A stretch of DNA of 64,000 nt from Streptomyces sp. NBC_00459. Lineage in GTDB: Bacteria; Actinomycetota; Actinomycetes; Streptomycetales; Streptomycetaceae. The position numbers and the translations under genes are program-made. The notes beneath the pieces are model-generated. The model had not been told where the DNA came from, searched no databases, and saw only the letters and a list, made by a program, of their open reading frames with translations. This document shows, in pieces, positions 50,074-58,244 of the stretch. How positions within the stretch are numbered: the stretch's first letter is position 1; every line of letters starts with the position of its first letter. The stretch is from NCBI RefSeq assembly GCF_036013955.1, contig NZ_CP107903.1, positions 3,844,001 through 3,908,000 on the forward strand. The letters are read 5' to 3'.

Positions 50074-51137
50074 CGACACTGCCCATGCCCTCCCTGCGTC
50101 TGACAGCAGCCGCTGCCGTAGCCCTGACGCTCTGGAGCGGCGGCACCGCACACGCGAACACGATTCCGGGCAAGACGACCACACCGTCGGGCGGCGCCGA
50201 AGGCAAGAACGTGTTCGCCTCCGCCTCGTACAGCAACATCAAGGTCACCCAGGTCAGCGGCCCGACTGGCGGCAAGCGGGGCAGCATCTCGTCGACGGAC
50301 GTCAACTGGAAGCCCCCGCCCTGCTGGTACGAACCCGTGTTCACGCCGGAGCAGCTCAAGGAGTTCTCGGAGACGGTGGGCCTGGGATACGTCAGTCCCC
50401 ATGTGTCCTGGGGTGGCGTGAAGTTGTGGACCGACCACTACAGGGACAGCAAGGACGCCACCAACTGGAACGACGACTCCTTCTCGAGCGCGAGCGGCTA
50501 CGACGACTACAACCTCGGCAAGGAGGGCTACTTCTGGCGCGGTGTCGCACCTGACACCGCGGACCCTGATTCCTGGGGTTGCGACCGTGTCATGTTCTGG
50601 CAGAACGCGGGCGAGATCCCCGCCGTGCCGAACGCGCCCACGCCGAAGATCCTCGCCGAGTACGCCTACAACAAGGTCGAGGTCCCTGGCACCGAGATCG
50701 AACTCCGCCCGACGGCCAGGTCCACCGTCAACCTGCCCACCTGGGTCTGGCTGGACAAGGGCACCTTCCAGGAGGTCAAGGTGCGCGCCGAGCTCCCCAA
50801 CACGGGCCTGTGGGCGGAGACGACGGCCAAGCCGGTCGCCCTCCACCTGGACCCGGGCACGCCCGACGCCACCGTCTACCCGGCCTCGGGCGACTGCACG
50901 ATCAACGACGACGGCTCGATCGGTACGCCGTACACAGCGGGCAAGGCGTCCGAGGCCCCGCCGTGCGGGATCACGTACCTCCGCGCCACCGATGGCAGCC
51001 CGTACCAGCTGAAGGCCTCCGTCACCTGGCAGATCACCTGGCAGGGCAGCGACGGCACCGGGGGCGACCTCCCGAACGGCACGTTCGATACGACGCAGGG
51101 CATCGACGTCCAGGAGATCCAGTCGGTCAACCGGTGA
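50070..51137 (+). CDS. secreted protein of unknown function paired with lipoprotein
   Basis: A 355-residue exported protein. A signal peptide of about 30 residues ends near AHANT. The mature part is rich in Trp, Tyr and Asp, with four or more Cys, for example CWYEPVFTPEQLKEFSETVGLG, WTDHYRDSKDATNWNDDSF, WGCDRVMFW, and a beta-rich C-terminal half with PTARSTVNLPTWVWLDKGTF. No family is recognised. The GTG at 50070 overlaps the lipoprotein stop; ATG at 50085 is an alternative. The pair is divergent from the LysM/SARP-like gene, which suggests a role at the surface or in pilus function. Confidence 0.65.
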   Translation: MTTLPMPSLRLTAAAAVALTLWSGGTAHANTIPGKTTTPSGGAEGKNVFASASYSNIKVTQVSGPTGGKRGSISSTDVNWKPPPCWYEPVFTPEQLKEFSETVGLGYVSPHVSWGGVKLWTDHYRDSKDATNWNDDSFSSASGYDDYNLGKEGYFWRGVAPDTADPDSWGCDRVMFWQNAGEIPAVPNAPTPKILAEYAYNKVEVPGTEIELRPTARSTVNLPTWVWLDKGTFQEVKVRAELPNTGLWAETTAKPVALHLDPGTPDATVYPASGDCTINDDGSIGTPYTAGKASEAPPCGITYLRATDGSPYQLKASVTWQITWQGSDGTGGDLPNGTFDTTQGIDVQEIQSVNR

Positions 51138-51184
51138 CGTGAGCCGAGTCGTGGCGGGCGGGACGGGTCAGCCCGTGCGGTGAG

Positions 51185-51448
51185 TCAGCCCGTGCGGTCG
51201 GCGAACAGGTCCTCCGCGTCCGTCGCGTCGACTGCCCGCCTGGCCCAGATTTCGAGCTGCCCCAGGTCGGAACAGGCCTCCACTCGGTCCCGCACGGAGT
51301 CCGGAACGGTGATGCCGCGCCACTTGAGGATGTGGAGGATCATCGACGCGCGTTCCTTCTCGATGCCTTCTTCGCGGCCCTCTTCGCGGCCCTCTTCTCG
51401 GACCTTCTCGGCGACCTCGTGGCGGAAGAAGTAGTTGACCGGCATCAT
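51185..51448 (-). other. possible intragenic start, C-terminal Rpn fragment
   Basis: Two adjacent in-frame ATG codons at 51448 and 51445 lie just after GGAAGGAACTG, a near-ideal ribosome binding site, inside the Rpn gene. Starting there gives an 87-residue protein that contains the REEG repeats and the C-terminal domain but no nuclease core. This is a prediction from sequence; translation is not shown. Confidence 0.45.
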
Positions 51449-52087
51449 CAGTTCCTTCCAGATCTTCTTGGCGTGGGCATCGCCCAAGCATGACTCGACG
51501 AACTGCGCGAGCATCCCCGCGCCTTCGGGATCAGTGTTCTCCAGTGCTGCCGCCAGCGGTTTCAGTATGGCAGCGGCACCTGGACCCTTACCATGCGTCA
51601 TCGCTGAGAACGCTGCGAGGAACACGTCCCGTTCGGCCTCGGCTCGGTCTGCGATGAGCGGCACGTTCTCCGGGCTCAGTACGAGCGGCCGCACGGTGAG
51701 CGAGTGCCAGCCGGGCAGGCCCAGACGGATCGGCTTCGCCGCCCACCGAGCCGTGGACCTGCTCTGGGTCAGGACGATCAGCACTGGCTCCCAACGGTAC
51801 TTCGCGTACAGGTAGCTGAGGTAGTACGCCCAACTGCTCCGTTTCCTCTCGTCCAGTTTTCCCTGCGATTCGACGACCAAGAGGTACGTACCCTCGTCCG
51901 TCTCCGCCCTCAGCAACGTGTCCACGCGTCGCTCGATCGGCTCGATCTCGGTCAGATCCGCGTTCAGCACCGCGAATTCACGCGGCTCGGGGATGGGAAT
52001 GTGCAGTACGCGCTGAAGGGTGCGTGTGAAACCCGCCGGGTCCTTCTGGCAGATCCGGTGCAGGCCCTCATGCGACGAGCCGACCAT
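51185..52087 (-). CDS. Rpn family PD-(D/E)XK nuclease/putative transposase
   Basis: A 300-residue protein of the Rpn (recombination-promoting nuclease, PDDEXK transposase-like) group. The nuclease core has ERRVDTLLRAETDEGTYLLVVESQGKLDERKRSSWAYYLSYLYAKY with the Asp and the E-x-Q motif. GWHSLTVRPLVLSPENVPLI follows. The C-terminal part carries REEG repeats (REEGREEGREEG) then KWRGITVPDSVRDRVEACSDLGQLE. The ATG at 52087 follows AAGGAGAG; the GTG at 52147 would add 20 residues. Rpn proteins nick or cut DNA, and E. coli examples have been linked to phage defence. An internal start is described separately. Confidence 0.85.
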   Translation of the reverse strand: MVGSSHEGLHRICQKDPAGFTRTLQRVLHIPIPEPREFAVLNADLTEIEPIERRVDTLLRAETDEGTYLLVVESQGKLDERKRSSWAYYLSYLYAKYRWEPVLIVLTQSRSTARWAAKPIRLGLPGWHSLTVRPLVLSPENVPLIADRAEAERDVFLAAFSAMTHGKGPGAAAILKPLAAALENTDPEGAGMLAQFVESCLGDAHAKKIWKELMMPVNYFFRHEVAEKVREEGREEGREEGIEKERASMILHILKWRGITVPDSVRDRVEACSDLGQLEIWARRAVDATDAEDLFADRTG

Positions 52088-52127
52088 CCGCTCTCCTTTC
52101 CATCTTCCGTTCGGTGCGATAAACGAG

Positions 52128-52568
52128 TCAGGCCGCCACGAGGTCACCCCACACGTACTTGCCCTTGACGCCGCTCCTGCTCAGCGGCTGCCAGCCCCAG
52201 AGGTCTGCGCACGAACCGACCAGGGCGAGGCCGCACCCCTCCTCCCTGTGCGCGAGTTGCGTCAACTCCTCTGCCGAGGGAGGCGGTTGGGGCGGTTCGG
52301 GATCGGCATCCCACGCTCCGACGCGCAGTACGCCGGCCCGCATGCGCAGGCGCAGGGCTACCCGGCCCTTGGTGTGGCGTACGGCGTTGGAGACCAGCTC
52401 CGTTGCGAGGAGTTCGGCGACGTCGGTGAGGCGGATCAGGCCGTGCATCGTGAGGATGAGGCGGACGGTACGACGGCAGACGGTGACGGCGCGGAGGTCG
52501 TGGGGGATGTGGAGGACGTACTCCCAGGGTGCGTTGACGGCGGGGGCGTTTCCTTCGGTTTCGGGCAT
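52128..52568 (-). CDS. ATP-binding protein, HATPase_c / RsbW-like
   Basis: A 146-residue single-domain ATPase of the HATPase_c (serine/anti-sigma kinase) type. VAELLATELVSNAVRHTKG is the N-box helix with the Asn and Glu, and AWDADP plus GCGLALVGSCADLWGW give the G1/G2 boxes. The protein has no membrane segment and no sigma-factor target is adjacent. In Streptomyces many such proteins sit beside XRE/DUF5753 regulators and DUF397 proteins, as here. In the whiJ locus of S. coelicolor a comparable ATPase forms part of the unit (from memory). It is divergent from the WhiJ-like gene. Confidence 0.85.
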   Translation of the reverse strand: MPETEGNAPAVNAPWEYVLHIPHDLRAVTVCRRTVRLILTMHGLIRLTDVAELLATELVSNAVRHTKGRVALRLRMRAGVLRVGAWDADPEPPQPPPSAEELTQLAHREEGCGLALVGSCADLWGWQPLSRSGVKGKYVWGDLVAA

Positions 52569-52801
52569 GCGTGAACTCCGTTGAGGGGGAGGGGAGTTGA
52601 CTGGTCGCTGGGAATGCGGGCGGTGGCATGCCGCAGCCGTCGTGGCAGGACGGGGCGGTGCGCTTCCGGGGTCCCGGTGGTTCCGCAGTGCGTGCGTCGC
52701 ATCACTGAAGGTAGGGCACTATTTTCTGCCCGCGCAACCTTTTGTCGTATCCTGGCACCCGAACGTGGCATTTCTTCAGGCTGTTGAGAATGGGAGAGTG
52801 C

Positions 52802-53653
52802 GTGGCACCAAGGAGCCACCCCACCGCGCGACAGGTGCGCCTGGGGACAGAACTACGCAGGCTGCGTGAGGCCGCAGGGTTGAAAGCCCGGGAAGTGGCA
52901 GCATTCCTGAACTCGACTTCGGCCCAAATGAGTCAAATGGAGGCGGGCATCGCAGGCGTCAGCGCGGACCGCATCCGCCGACTGGCGGCCCACTACGGCT
53001 GCACAGATACAGCGTTGATCGACTCCTTGGCCGCAATGACCGGCGACCGGGCGCGTGGCTGGTGGGACGAGTACCGAGGTGTTCTGCCCCAGGTGAATCT
53101 GGACGTGGCCGAGGCCGAGCACCACGCAACCTTCCTGCGCGAAGTCGTCGTCACCCAGGTTCCCGGACTCCTCCAGACCCCGGACTACGCCCGCGCCGTC
53201 TTCGGGTACATGCGCCCGGAGCTGCCCGAGAGTGAGTTGGCGCCCCGGGTGGAGCACCGCATGAGGCGGCGCAGAGTCGTCGAGGGCGACAGCCCCACCC
53301 CGTACGAGACGATCGTCCACGAGTTCGCCCTACGCATCCGTGTGGCCGACCGCCAGGTCTCCCGTGCTCAACTCCGGCAGATCTTGGAGCAGATCGAGCA
53401 AGGGCACGTGACCGTGCGCGTAATCCCCACCGACCAGGACGGCTTCGGCGGCGCAGGCGCCTCGATGATGTACATGGGTGGTCAGGTGCCCCAGCTCGAC
53501 ACTGGGTTCCGGGACGGCGCATCCGACACCGCGTTCATCGACGTGGAACCTCAACTGAGGACGCTTCGAACACTTTTCCGTAAGATGGAGGAGGCGACGC
53601 TGGACCCCACAGCGTCCCGGGATTTCATCCAACGGCTGTCGAAGGAACTGTGA
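52802..53653 (+). CDS. whiJ: XRE-family regulator with DUF5753, WhiJ-like
   Basis: A 283-residue DNA-binding protein. The N-terminal helix-turn-helix (LGTELRRLREAAGLKAREVAAFL, STSAQMSQMEAG) covers about residues 10-60. The C-terminal two thirds is DUF5753, starting WWDEYRGVLPQVNLDVAEAEHHATFLREVVVTQVPGLLQT. The gene order of ATPase, this regulator and a DUF397 protein is that of the S. coelicolor whiJ locus, which represses sporulation and aerial growth. The same layout is repeated at many sites in Streptomyces, so identity rests on position near mqnC and the Tad genes. The GTG at 52802 follows GGGAGAG. Confidence 0.75.
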   Translation: MAPRSHPTARQVRLGTELRRLREAAGLKAREVAAFLNSTSAQMSQMEAGIAGVSADRIRRLAAHYGCTDTALIDSLAAMTGDRARGWWDEYRGVLPQVNLDVAEAEHHATFLREVVVTQVPGLLQTPDYARAVFGYMRPELPESELAPRVEHRMRRRRVVEGDSPTPYETIVHEFALRIRVADRQVSRAQLRQILEQIEQGHVTVRVIPTDQDGFGGAGASMMYMGGQVPQLDTGFRDGASDTAFIDVEPQLRTLRTLFRKMEEATLDPTASRDFIQRLSKEL

Positions 53654-53663
53654 GGCACGCCCC

Positions 53664-53876
53664 ATGACCCAGTCCCTGAACTGGCAGAAGTCCACCTTCT
53701 CCGGCGGCGCCGAGGGCAACACCTGCGTGGAGATAGCCGAACTCCCCACCCGCATCGCCGTACGCGACTCCAAAGACCCGGGCCATGGCACGCTCTCGTT
53801 CCCGGCCCGGGCCTTCACCGCGTTCATCGGGACGCTCAGGGACGACACGTACGACACTTCACGCTCAGCCGTCTGA
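53664..53876 (+). CDS. DUF397 small protein
   Basis: A 70-residue protein with the DUF397 signature WQKSTFSGGAEGNTCVEIAE and VRDSKDPGHGTLSFPARAFTAFI. Members usually follow an XRE/DUF5753 regulator and are thought to bind and antagonise it. The gene begins 10 bp after the WhiJ-like stop. Widespread in Streptomyces with many paralogues. Its paired position, rather than sequence, argues for the antagonist role. Confidence 0.9.
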   Translation: MTQSLNWQKSTFSGGAEGNTCVEIAELPTRIAVRDSKDPGHGTLSFPARAFTAFIGTLRDDTYDTSRSAV

Positions 53877-53939
53877 CCACGATCTGCTCCGCGCGAGACA
53901 GCCGCCGCGCTGCCGAGGGGCGCCATCCCCCTGGCCGAC

Positions 53940-54326
53940 TCAGTCCTCCGTGAACTCCTTCTGGACGCAGACCTCACCGGGGCCGTTCCAGCACAGCTTC
54001 ATCAGGTACTTACCCGCGTACGGGACGACGTTGTAGTCGAAGTAGTCGCAGCCGGCATCGCCACCATCAGCCTTGGTCTCCTTCAGCTGCCACCCGGCCA
54101 CGTACATGTAGAGCTTGCCGGTGACACCGTGTCCGTCGGCTCGCGTGTCGCATACGCGGAAGGTGTCGGGGTCGGGGTCGAGGTGGGTCATCGTGCCGAT
54201 GGTGTGCCCGCCGCGATTCAGTTTCAGCGTGGTGTCGGCCGCACTGGCAGAGCCCGTCGCGCCAACGACAAGGGCGACGGCTCCGGCTACCGCGACGGCG
54301 CCTTGAACCACTCGATTCTTCCGCAT
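53940..54326 (-). CDS. small secreted protein
   Basis: A 128-residue exported protein. The signal peptide is MRKNRVVQGAVAVAGAVALVVGATGSASAAD, ending in ASA. The mature 98 residues contain four Cys (VCDTRADGHG, AGCDYFDY, LCWNGPGEVCVQ), so two disulfide bonds are likely; YMYVAGWQLKETKADG suggests a beta-rich fold. No family is recognised. The ATG at 54326 follows AGGAGA; ATG codons further upstream add 14 residues or more. It converges with the DUF397 gene and lies downstream of the Tad operon, separated by 156 bp. Confidence 0.72.
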   Translation of the reverse strand: MRKNRVVQGAVAVAGAVALVVGATGSASAADTTLKLNRGGHTIGTMTHLDPDPDTFRVCDTRADGHGVTGKLYMYVAGWQLKETKADGGDAGCDYFDYNVVPYAGKYLMKLCWNGPGEVCVQKEFTED

Positions 54327-54481
54327 GGCATCTCCTAGTGATGTGTTCATGCATTCAGTGATCAACATTTACGAAGAACCTGGGCACAACTACGGTTCCG
54401 TGGCTTCGAGTCCAAGCGGATGAGCGACGGCGACAAACGAGCCCGAGCGATGTGAACGGCGGCCGACTTGCCCCGCCCGAC

Positions 54482-54961
54482 TCACCCGACCTCGTTCTCC
54501 GCCACCGCCTCCCCCCGTACCGTCACATCCCCGCCGTAGAAGAGCCCCGTGAACACCGGCGAGTACGTCAACTGCACCTCGACCTGCACCTCGTCGGCGT
54601 TCGCCGCCACGCAGTGGGACGCGCCCGTGTCCGCGGCGGACATGCCCATTTCCTGGGCGAAGGCCTTCACTCTCGCGTCGCAGTTCTGGAAGTTGATCGG
54701 GGCGCCGCCCGCCGCGTTGCCGTAGAGGGCTTCGAGGTCGATGTCCTGGGCGGCGTAACGCGCCGCCTGTTCTGCGATGTCCGCCGCCCGTTCCCGCTTC
54801 GAGATGGACATGCCGCCGTCGATCACGAAGGCGGAGAGGGAGAGGAAGAGGAGGGCGAAGATGATCACCGCGCCCGCGCCCGATCCTCGGTCGTCGAGGT
54901 GGGTCAACCGACGCTCGGACCAGTCTCGTACGGCAGAGGGCACCCTCGGTCTCAGCGTCAC
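54482..54961 (-). CDS. TadG-like pilus-associated protein
   Basis: A 159-residue protein with a single N-terminal membrane segment (GAGAVIIFALLFLSLSAFVIDGGMSISKRERAADIAEQAARYAAQ), the layout of Tad minor pilins and TadG. The DRGSGAG|AVI-like start at about residue 25 lacks the Glu at +5, so processing by prepilin peptidase is uncertain. A beta-rich extracellular part with two Cys follows. It is the last gene of the Tad operon and overlaps the TadE gene by 4 bp. Confidence 0.8.
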   Translation of the reverse strand: MTLRPRVPSAVRDWSERRLTHLDDRGSGAGAVIIFALLFLSLSAFVIDGGMSISKRERAADIAEQAARYAAQDIDLEALYGNAAGGAPINFQNCDARVKAFAQEMGMSAADTGASHCVAANADEVQVEVQLTYSPVFTGLFYGGDVTVRGEAVAENEVG

Positions 54962-55392
54962 ACTGTCCTCCGGAACGGGTCCAGCGGTGAGCTGAAGGTC
55001 GCCGTCAGCGTCGTCGGGATGTCAAGGCCGAGCATCGCCAGGCCCCGCACCTCGCAGCTCACCTCGACCGAGAAGATGGTGTCGGGCTCGAAGCCCGCAC
55101 TGGTCTGGGTGACGGTGACCGGGCCCGAGCAGACGTCCGTCAGATCGGCCTCGGCCGCCTTCCTGGCCTCCGCCATCGCCGTCCCGTGGTCCTTCTGGAT
55201 CGACCCGGCCCGGGCCGCGTCCCGCGCCGCCCCGTCAAGTGCCCCACGTCCGTCGACCAGTTGCCCGAAGGCCACCAGCACCAGGATGAACATGATCATC
55301 ACCGGGGCGAGGATCACCACCTCGATGGTGGACAGGCCCCGGTCACCGTAATTTCGCACGCCGCAACTCCGCGCGCCGGAAGGCGAGTTCAT
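54958..55392 (-). CDS. TadE-like pilus assembly protein
   Basis: A 144-residue minor-pilin-like protein. DRGLSTIEVVILAPVMIMFILVLVAFGQ gives the TadE signature with a conserved Glu near +5 of the predicted cleavage after Gly, a long hydrophobic helix, then GALDGAARDAARAGS. The C-terminal part is beta-rich with two Cys. The ATG at 55392 shares bases with the stop of the preceding gene (TGATG). Confidence 0.88.
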   Translation of the reverse strand: MNSPSGARSCGVRNYGDRGLSTIEVVILAPVMIMFILVLVAFGQLVDGRGALDGAARDAARAGSIQKDHGTAMAEARKAAEADLTDVCSGPVTVTQTSAGFEPDTIFSVEVSCEVRGLAMLGLDIPTTLTATFSSPLDPFRRTV

Positions 55393-55940
55393 CAGTTCTC
55401 CCCCTCCCGCACGAACCGCTCCACGGGCCCCACTGACTGCGCGTGCACCGTCAGATCGAAGCCCGGGAAGACCGTGGGCACCCGTGCCGTGATCTCCACG
55501 CCCACCGTGTTCTGCTCCGGCTGGAGCATCGTCACGTTCGGAGACAGGACCAGGGTCGGGCCCAGTTGCTGGATGTAGCTGTCCACCACGTCCTGCGCCT
55601 CGCCCCGCCATGCGCCCGGCTGGTCGTGCGCCATGGCGCGGGCCTTGCGGGCGCCGGCCTGGGCCGCCGCCTGGGCCACGTGGTCCGCGAAGAAGTACAG
55701 CGCGAACTGCACCGTCGCGAAAATCATGAAGAAGAGTACGGGCGTCAGCAGCACGAACTCGATCGCGGTCATGCCGGAGTCGGACGTGCGGGAACCGGAA
55801 ACGCCGGAGCCGGAGTCCAGGCTCCCGCCCGTCCCGGCATCACCGCGGGCGGACGCCGACTTCCGTGCGGCCTCCACCCTGCGGCGTACCCATCTGCCTG
55901 CACCACCCACGAGCAACCCCGTCAACTCGACCCCGTACAC
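55392..55940 (-). CDS. TadE-like pilus assembly protein with long leader
   Basis: A 182-residue protein. The first 55 residues are a basic, Ser/Gly-rich segment; then SGMTAIEFVLLTPVLFFMIFATVQFALYFFADHVAQAAAQAGARKAR is the TadE signature with Glu at +5 (counting after Gly). The leader is longer than usual for a prepilin. The C-terminal part has the helix-sheet pattern of TadE. It lies 19 bp downstream of flp. Confidence 0.85.
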   Translation of the reverse strand: MYGVELTGLLVGGAGRWVRRRVEAARKSASARGDAGTGGSLDSGSGVSGSRTSDSGMTAIEFVLLTPVLFFMIFATVQFALYFFADHVAQAAAQAGARKARAMAHDQPGAWRGEAQDVVDSYIQQLGPTLVLSPNVTMLQPEQNTVGVEITARVPTVFPGFDLTVHAQSVGPVERFVREGEN

Positions 55941-55959
55941 CCCGTTTTCGTACGTGCGA

Positions 55960-56211
55960 TCAGCAGGTGCCGCTTGCCTTGGCGCCCTTGATGCAGTCGC
56001 CGACCTTGTTGGCGCCGTCGCTCAGCGCGGTGTTGATGATCGCGGCGACCACGCCGACGATCGCCACGACGACCGCGGAGATGATGACCCACTCGACCGC
56101 GGACGCACCGCGGTCCAGTTCACCGGAGCGGGCGCGCTGCACGCGGGCCTGCAGGAAGGTGACCAGGAAGTCCATTGCCGGGATCCCGGTGCGGAAGTTC
56201 CGTCCGTTCAT
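55960..56211 (-). CDS. flp: Flp pilin (class IVb prepilin)
   Basis: An 83-residue major-pilin candidate. A 35-residue leader ends DRG, followed by ASAVEWVIISAVVVAIVGVVAAIINTAL, with the Glu at +5 and hydrophobic helix of Flp pilins. The mature protein is 48 residues and ends KVGDCIKGAKASGTC with two Cys. The leader is longer than the 10-20 usual in Gram-negative Flp but typical of Streptomyces. ATG at 56211 after GAGAGGACA; an in-frame start 18 bp upstream is possible. Confidence 0.88.
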   Translation of the reverse strand: MNGRNFRTGIPAMDFLVTFLQARVQRARSGELDRGASAVEWVIISAVVVAIVGVVAAIINTALSDGANKVGDCIKGAKASGTC

Positions 56212-56271
56212 GGTGAGTTGTCCTCTCAAAACAAATCTTGGGGATGGGCAGTACTGGAAACGGGAGACGAC

Positions 56272-57195
56272 TCAGACCTGGAACACACGCATCGCCGCCG
56301 GATAGATCAGGAACACCAGGAACCCCGCGCACAGCAGCAGTTGCGCCACGAGCATCGACTGCGACTTCTCGCCCGCGCTGCCCTCGATCTCCGCCAGTTC
56401 GCGGTGCCGCATTGTCTCCGCGCGGGAGGCGAGCGACTCGCGCACCTTCGCGCCGTCGTCCGCGACCAGGGCGAGGGAGGCGGAGAGGTCCTTGAGTTCC
56501 TCGACGCCCAGTTCCTCACCCAGTGAACCGAGCGCCTGCCACTGGCTGGTGCCGGTGATACGGGCGTCCGCGAGGGCGTTGCGGATGCGCTGGGTTGCCC
56601 AGCCGTCCGACACCTCCGCCGCCGCCATCAGCGCCTCCGGCAGACCCCGGCCGCCGGCCAGGCTCATCGACACCAGGTCGAGGTACGCCCCGATCACGCG
56701 CCGCAGGTCACGTCGCTTGTCGGCGGCGTCCCGTCGTACCTCCAGGTCGGGCAGGAAGAAGAAGACCACTGCGAAGAGCAGCGCCATCCAGACGGGGATG
56801 GCCGGGCTCCTGCCGATGCCCAGCGTCAGGACGATGACGAAGAGGAACGGGCCGAAGAACAGACCGGCCGCCCCCAGCAGCACCTTCGTCGCGAGGAAGT
56901 TCTCCCAACTCCGGTCCAGGACGGCCAGGTCGGCCCGCAGCGAGCGCTGCTCCCAACCCTGCTGGAAGTAGAAGTCCGAGACCCGGACGCCCACTTGGGC
57001 GCGGAACGAGCCGATCCGGCCGGCGTCCTGCGTCCGATGGGCCGACTCGTACGCCGCCCCCCGCGCCCGCATCGCGTCGACGCGTGCCACCTGCGAGACC
57101 GCACTCCGCTTCGACGGCATCAACGCCCGTACGAGCACGTAGATGCCGAGGCCCAGTACGGCGCCGACCACCACCGGCATGGTCAGGTCGTTCAT
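56272..57195 (-). CDS. tadC: Tad pilus membrane protein TadC
   Basis: A 307-residue inner-membrane platform protein of the GSPII_F family. An N-terminal segment (VVVGAVLGLGIYVLVRALM), then two central helices, and a GspF helical domain (RRDLRRVIGAYLDLVSMSLAGGRGLPEALM) with C-terminal membrane segment. It partners TadB; the two overlap by 4 bp, as do TadB and the ATPase. Confidence 0.9.
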   Translation of the reverse strand: MNDLTMPVVVGAVLGLGIYVLVRALMPSKRSAVSQVARVDAMRARGAAYESAHRTQDAGRIGSFRAQVGVRVSDFYFQQGWEQRSLRADLAVLDRSWENFLATKVLLGAAGLFFGPFLFVIVLTLGIGRSPAIPVWMALLFAVVFFFLPDLEVRRDAADKRRDLRRVIGAYLDLVSMSLAGGRGLPEALMAAAEVSDGWATQRIRNALADARITGTSQWQALGSLGEELGVEELKDLSASLALVADDGAKVRESLASRAETMRHRELAEIEGSAGEKSQSMLVAQLLLCAGFLVFLIYPAAMRVFQV

Positions 57196-58244
57196 CGACG
57201 TACCCCCTCTTCAGCCCCGTACGGCGCCGGTCCTTGCGTTCCTTGGGCCGGCGTCGTGGACGGCCGTACGAACTGCACCGACGGATCGTCCCGGACCAGG
57301 AAGCGTTCGGGTGTCTCGATGGTCGACAGCTTGCGCAGCCACCAGAAGCCGAGCGCGAACAGGCCGCAGACACAGGCGAGTACGAGCTGTCCGATCGGCG
57401 TTCCGTACGGCTCCACGAACTCCCGGTTGAAGATGGCGAGTCCGAGGACGAAGCCGACCGACACCACGACAACGATCTGTACGGACCGGCGAGTCGACGA
57501 CCGCTGCGCCATGACCCGCTGACGCATGTCGACCTCCTCGCGTGCCGACTTCGCGAGCGCGCCCAGGACTTGGCGCAGACCCGGGCCGCGCAGCCGCGAG
57601 TTGAGGATGAGCGCCGCGACGATGATGTCGGCGGACGCGTCGTTGATCTCGTCGGCGAGCTGCTGGAGCGCCTCGGGGAGCGGGGTGCGGGAGCGGAGCC
57701 GGTCGACCATCGCGTCCAGATGCGGACGCAGTACCGGTGCCGCCGCGCGCGCCGACGCCGGGATCGCCTGTTCCAGGCCTACCGCACCGGCGATCGTGTC
57801 GCGCAGCGACTCAGTCCAGGAGGCGAGGGCCTCCACGCGCCGCATGCCGGCCCGTTCCTCCGCCGCGCCGCCGAAGAGACGGTCCCAGAAGAAGACGAGG
57901 ACGCCGGCCGCGATACCGGCCACCGCCCACCGGGTGAGCACCAGCACCGCGAGTCCGACGAGGGCGGCGAGCGAACCGCGCTGCCCGGCGAACCGGATGA
58001 GTTCGTTGGCGCGCTCGGTGGCCTTCTGCTTCTCGTGCTCCGGCTTGACCGGCAGCCCGCGGATCGCGACCGCGAGCAGCGCGAGCCCGCCGCCGACGGC
58101 GATACCGGCCCCGAGCGAGTACAGGACCTCGATGGAGAACAGTCCGCCCATGGAGCCGAGCGAACCGACAGCCGCGGAGTAGGTATCCCCGTGCATGTCC
58201 CCGTACGCCGAGGCATCACTGGTTGTCGTCATGATCATGGTCAC
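57192..58244 (-). CDS. tadB: Tad pilus membrane protein TadB
   Basis: A 350-residue inner-membrane GSPII_F-family protein. Hydrophobic segments near residues 37-62, 90-125 and two C-terminal ones; the helical GspF domain is ASWTESLRDTIAGAVGLEQAIPA through LRGPGLRQVLGALAKSAREEV. It forms the platform on which the TadA ATPase acts. The N-terminal 35 residues are Ser/Gly/Met-rich. Confidence 0.9.
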   Translation of the reverse strand: MTMIMTTTSDASAYGDMHGDTYSAAVGSLGSMGGLFSIEVLYSLGAGIAVGGGLALLAVAIRGLPVKPEHEKQKATERANELIRFAGQRGSLAALVGLAVLVLTRWAVAGIAAGVLVFFWDRLFGGAAEERAGMRRVEALASWTESLRDTIAGAVGLEQAIPASARAAAPVLRPHLDAMVDRLRSRTPLPEALQQLADEINDASADIIVAALILNSRLRGPGLRQVLGALAKSAREEVDMRQRVMAQRSSTRRSVQIVVVVSVGFVLGLAIFNREFVEPYGTPIGQLVLACVCGLFALGFWWLRKLSTIETPERFLVRDDPSVQFVRPSTTPAQGTQGPAPYGAEEGVRR

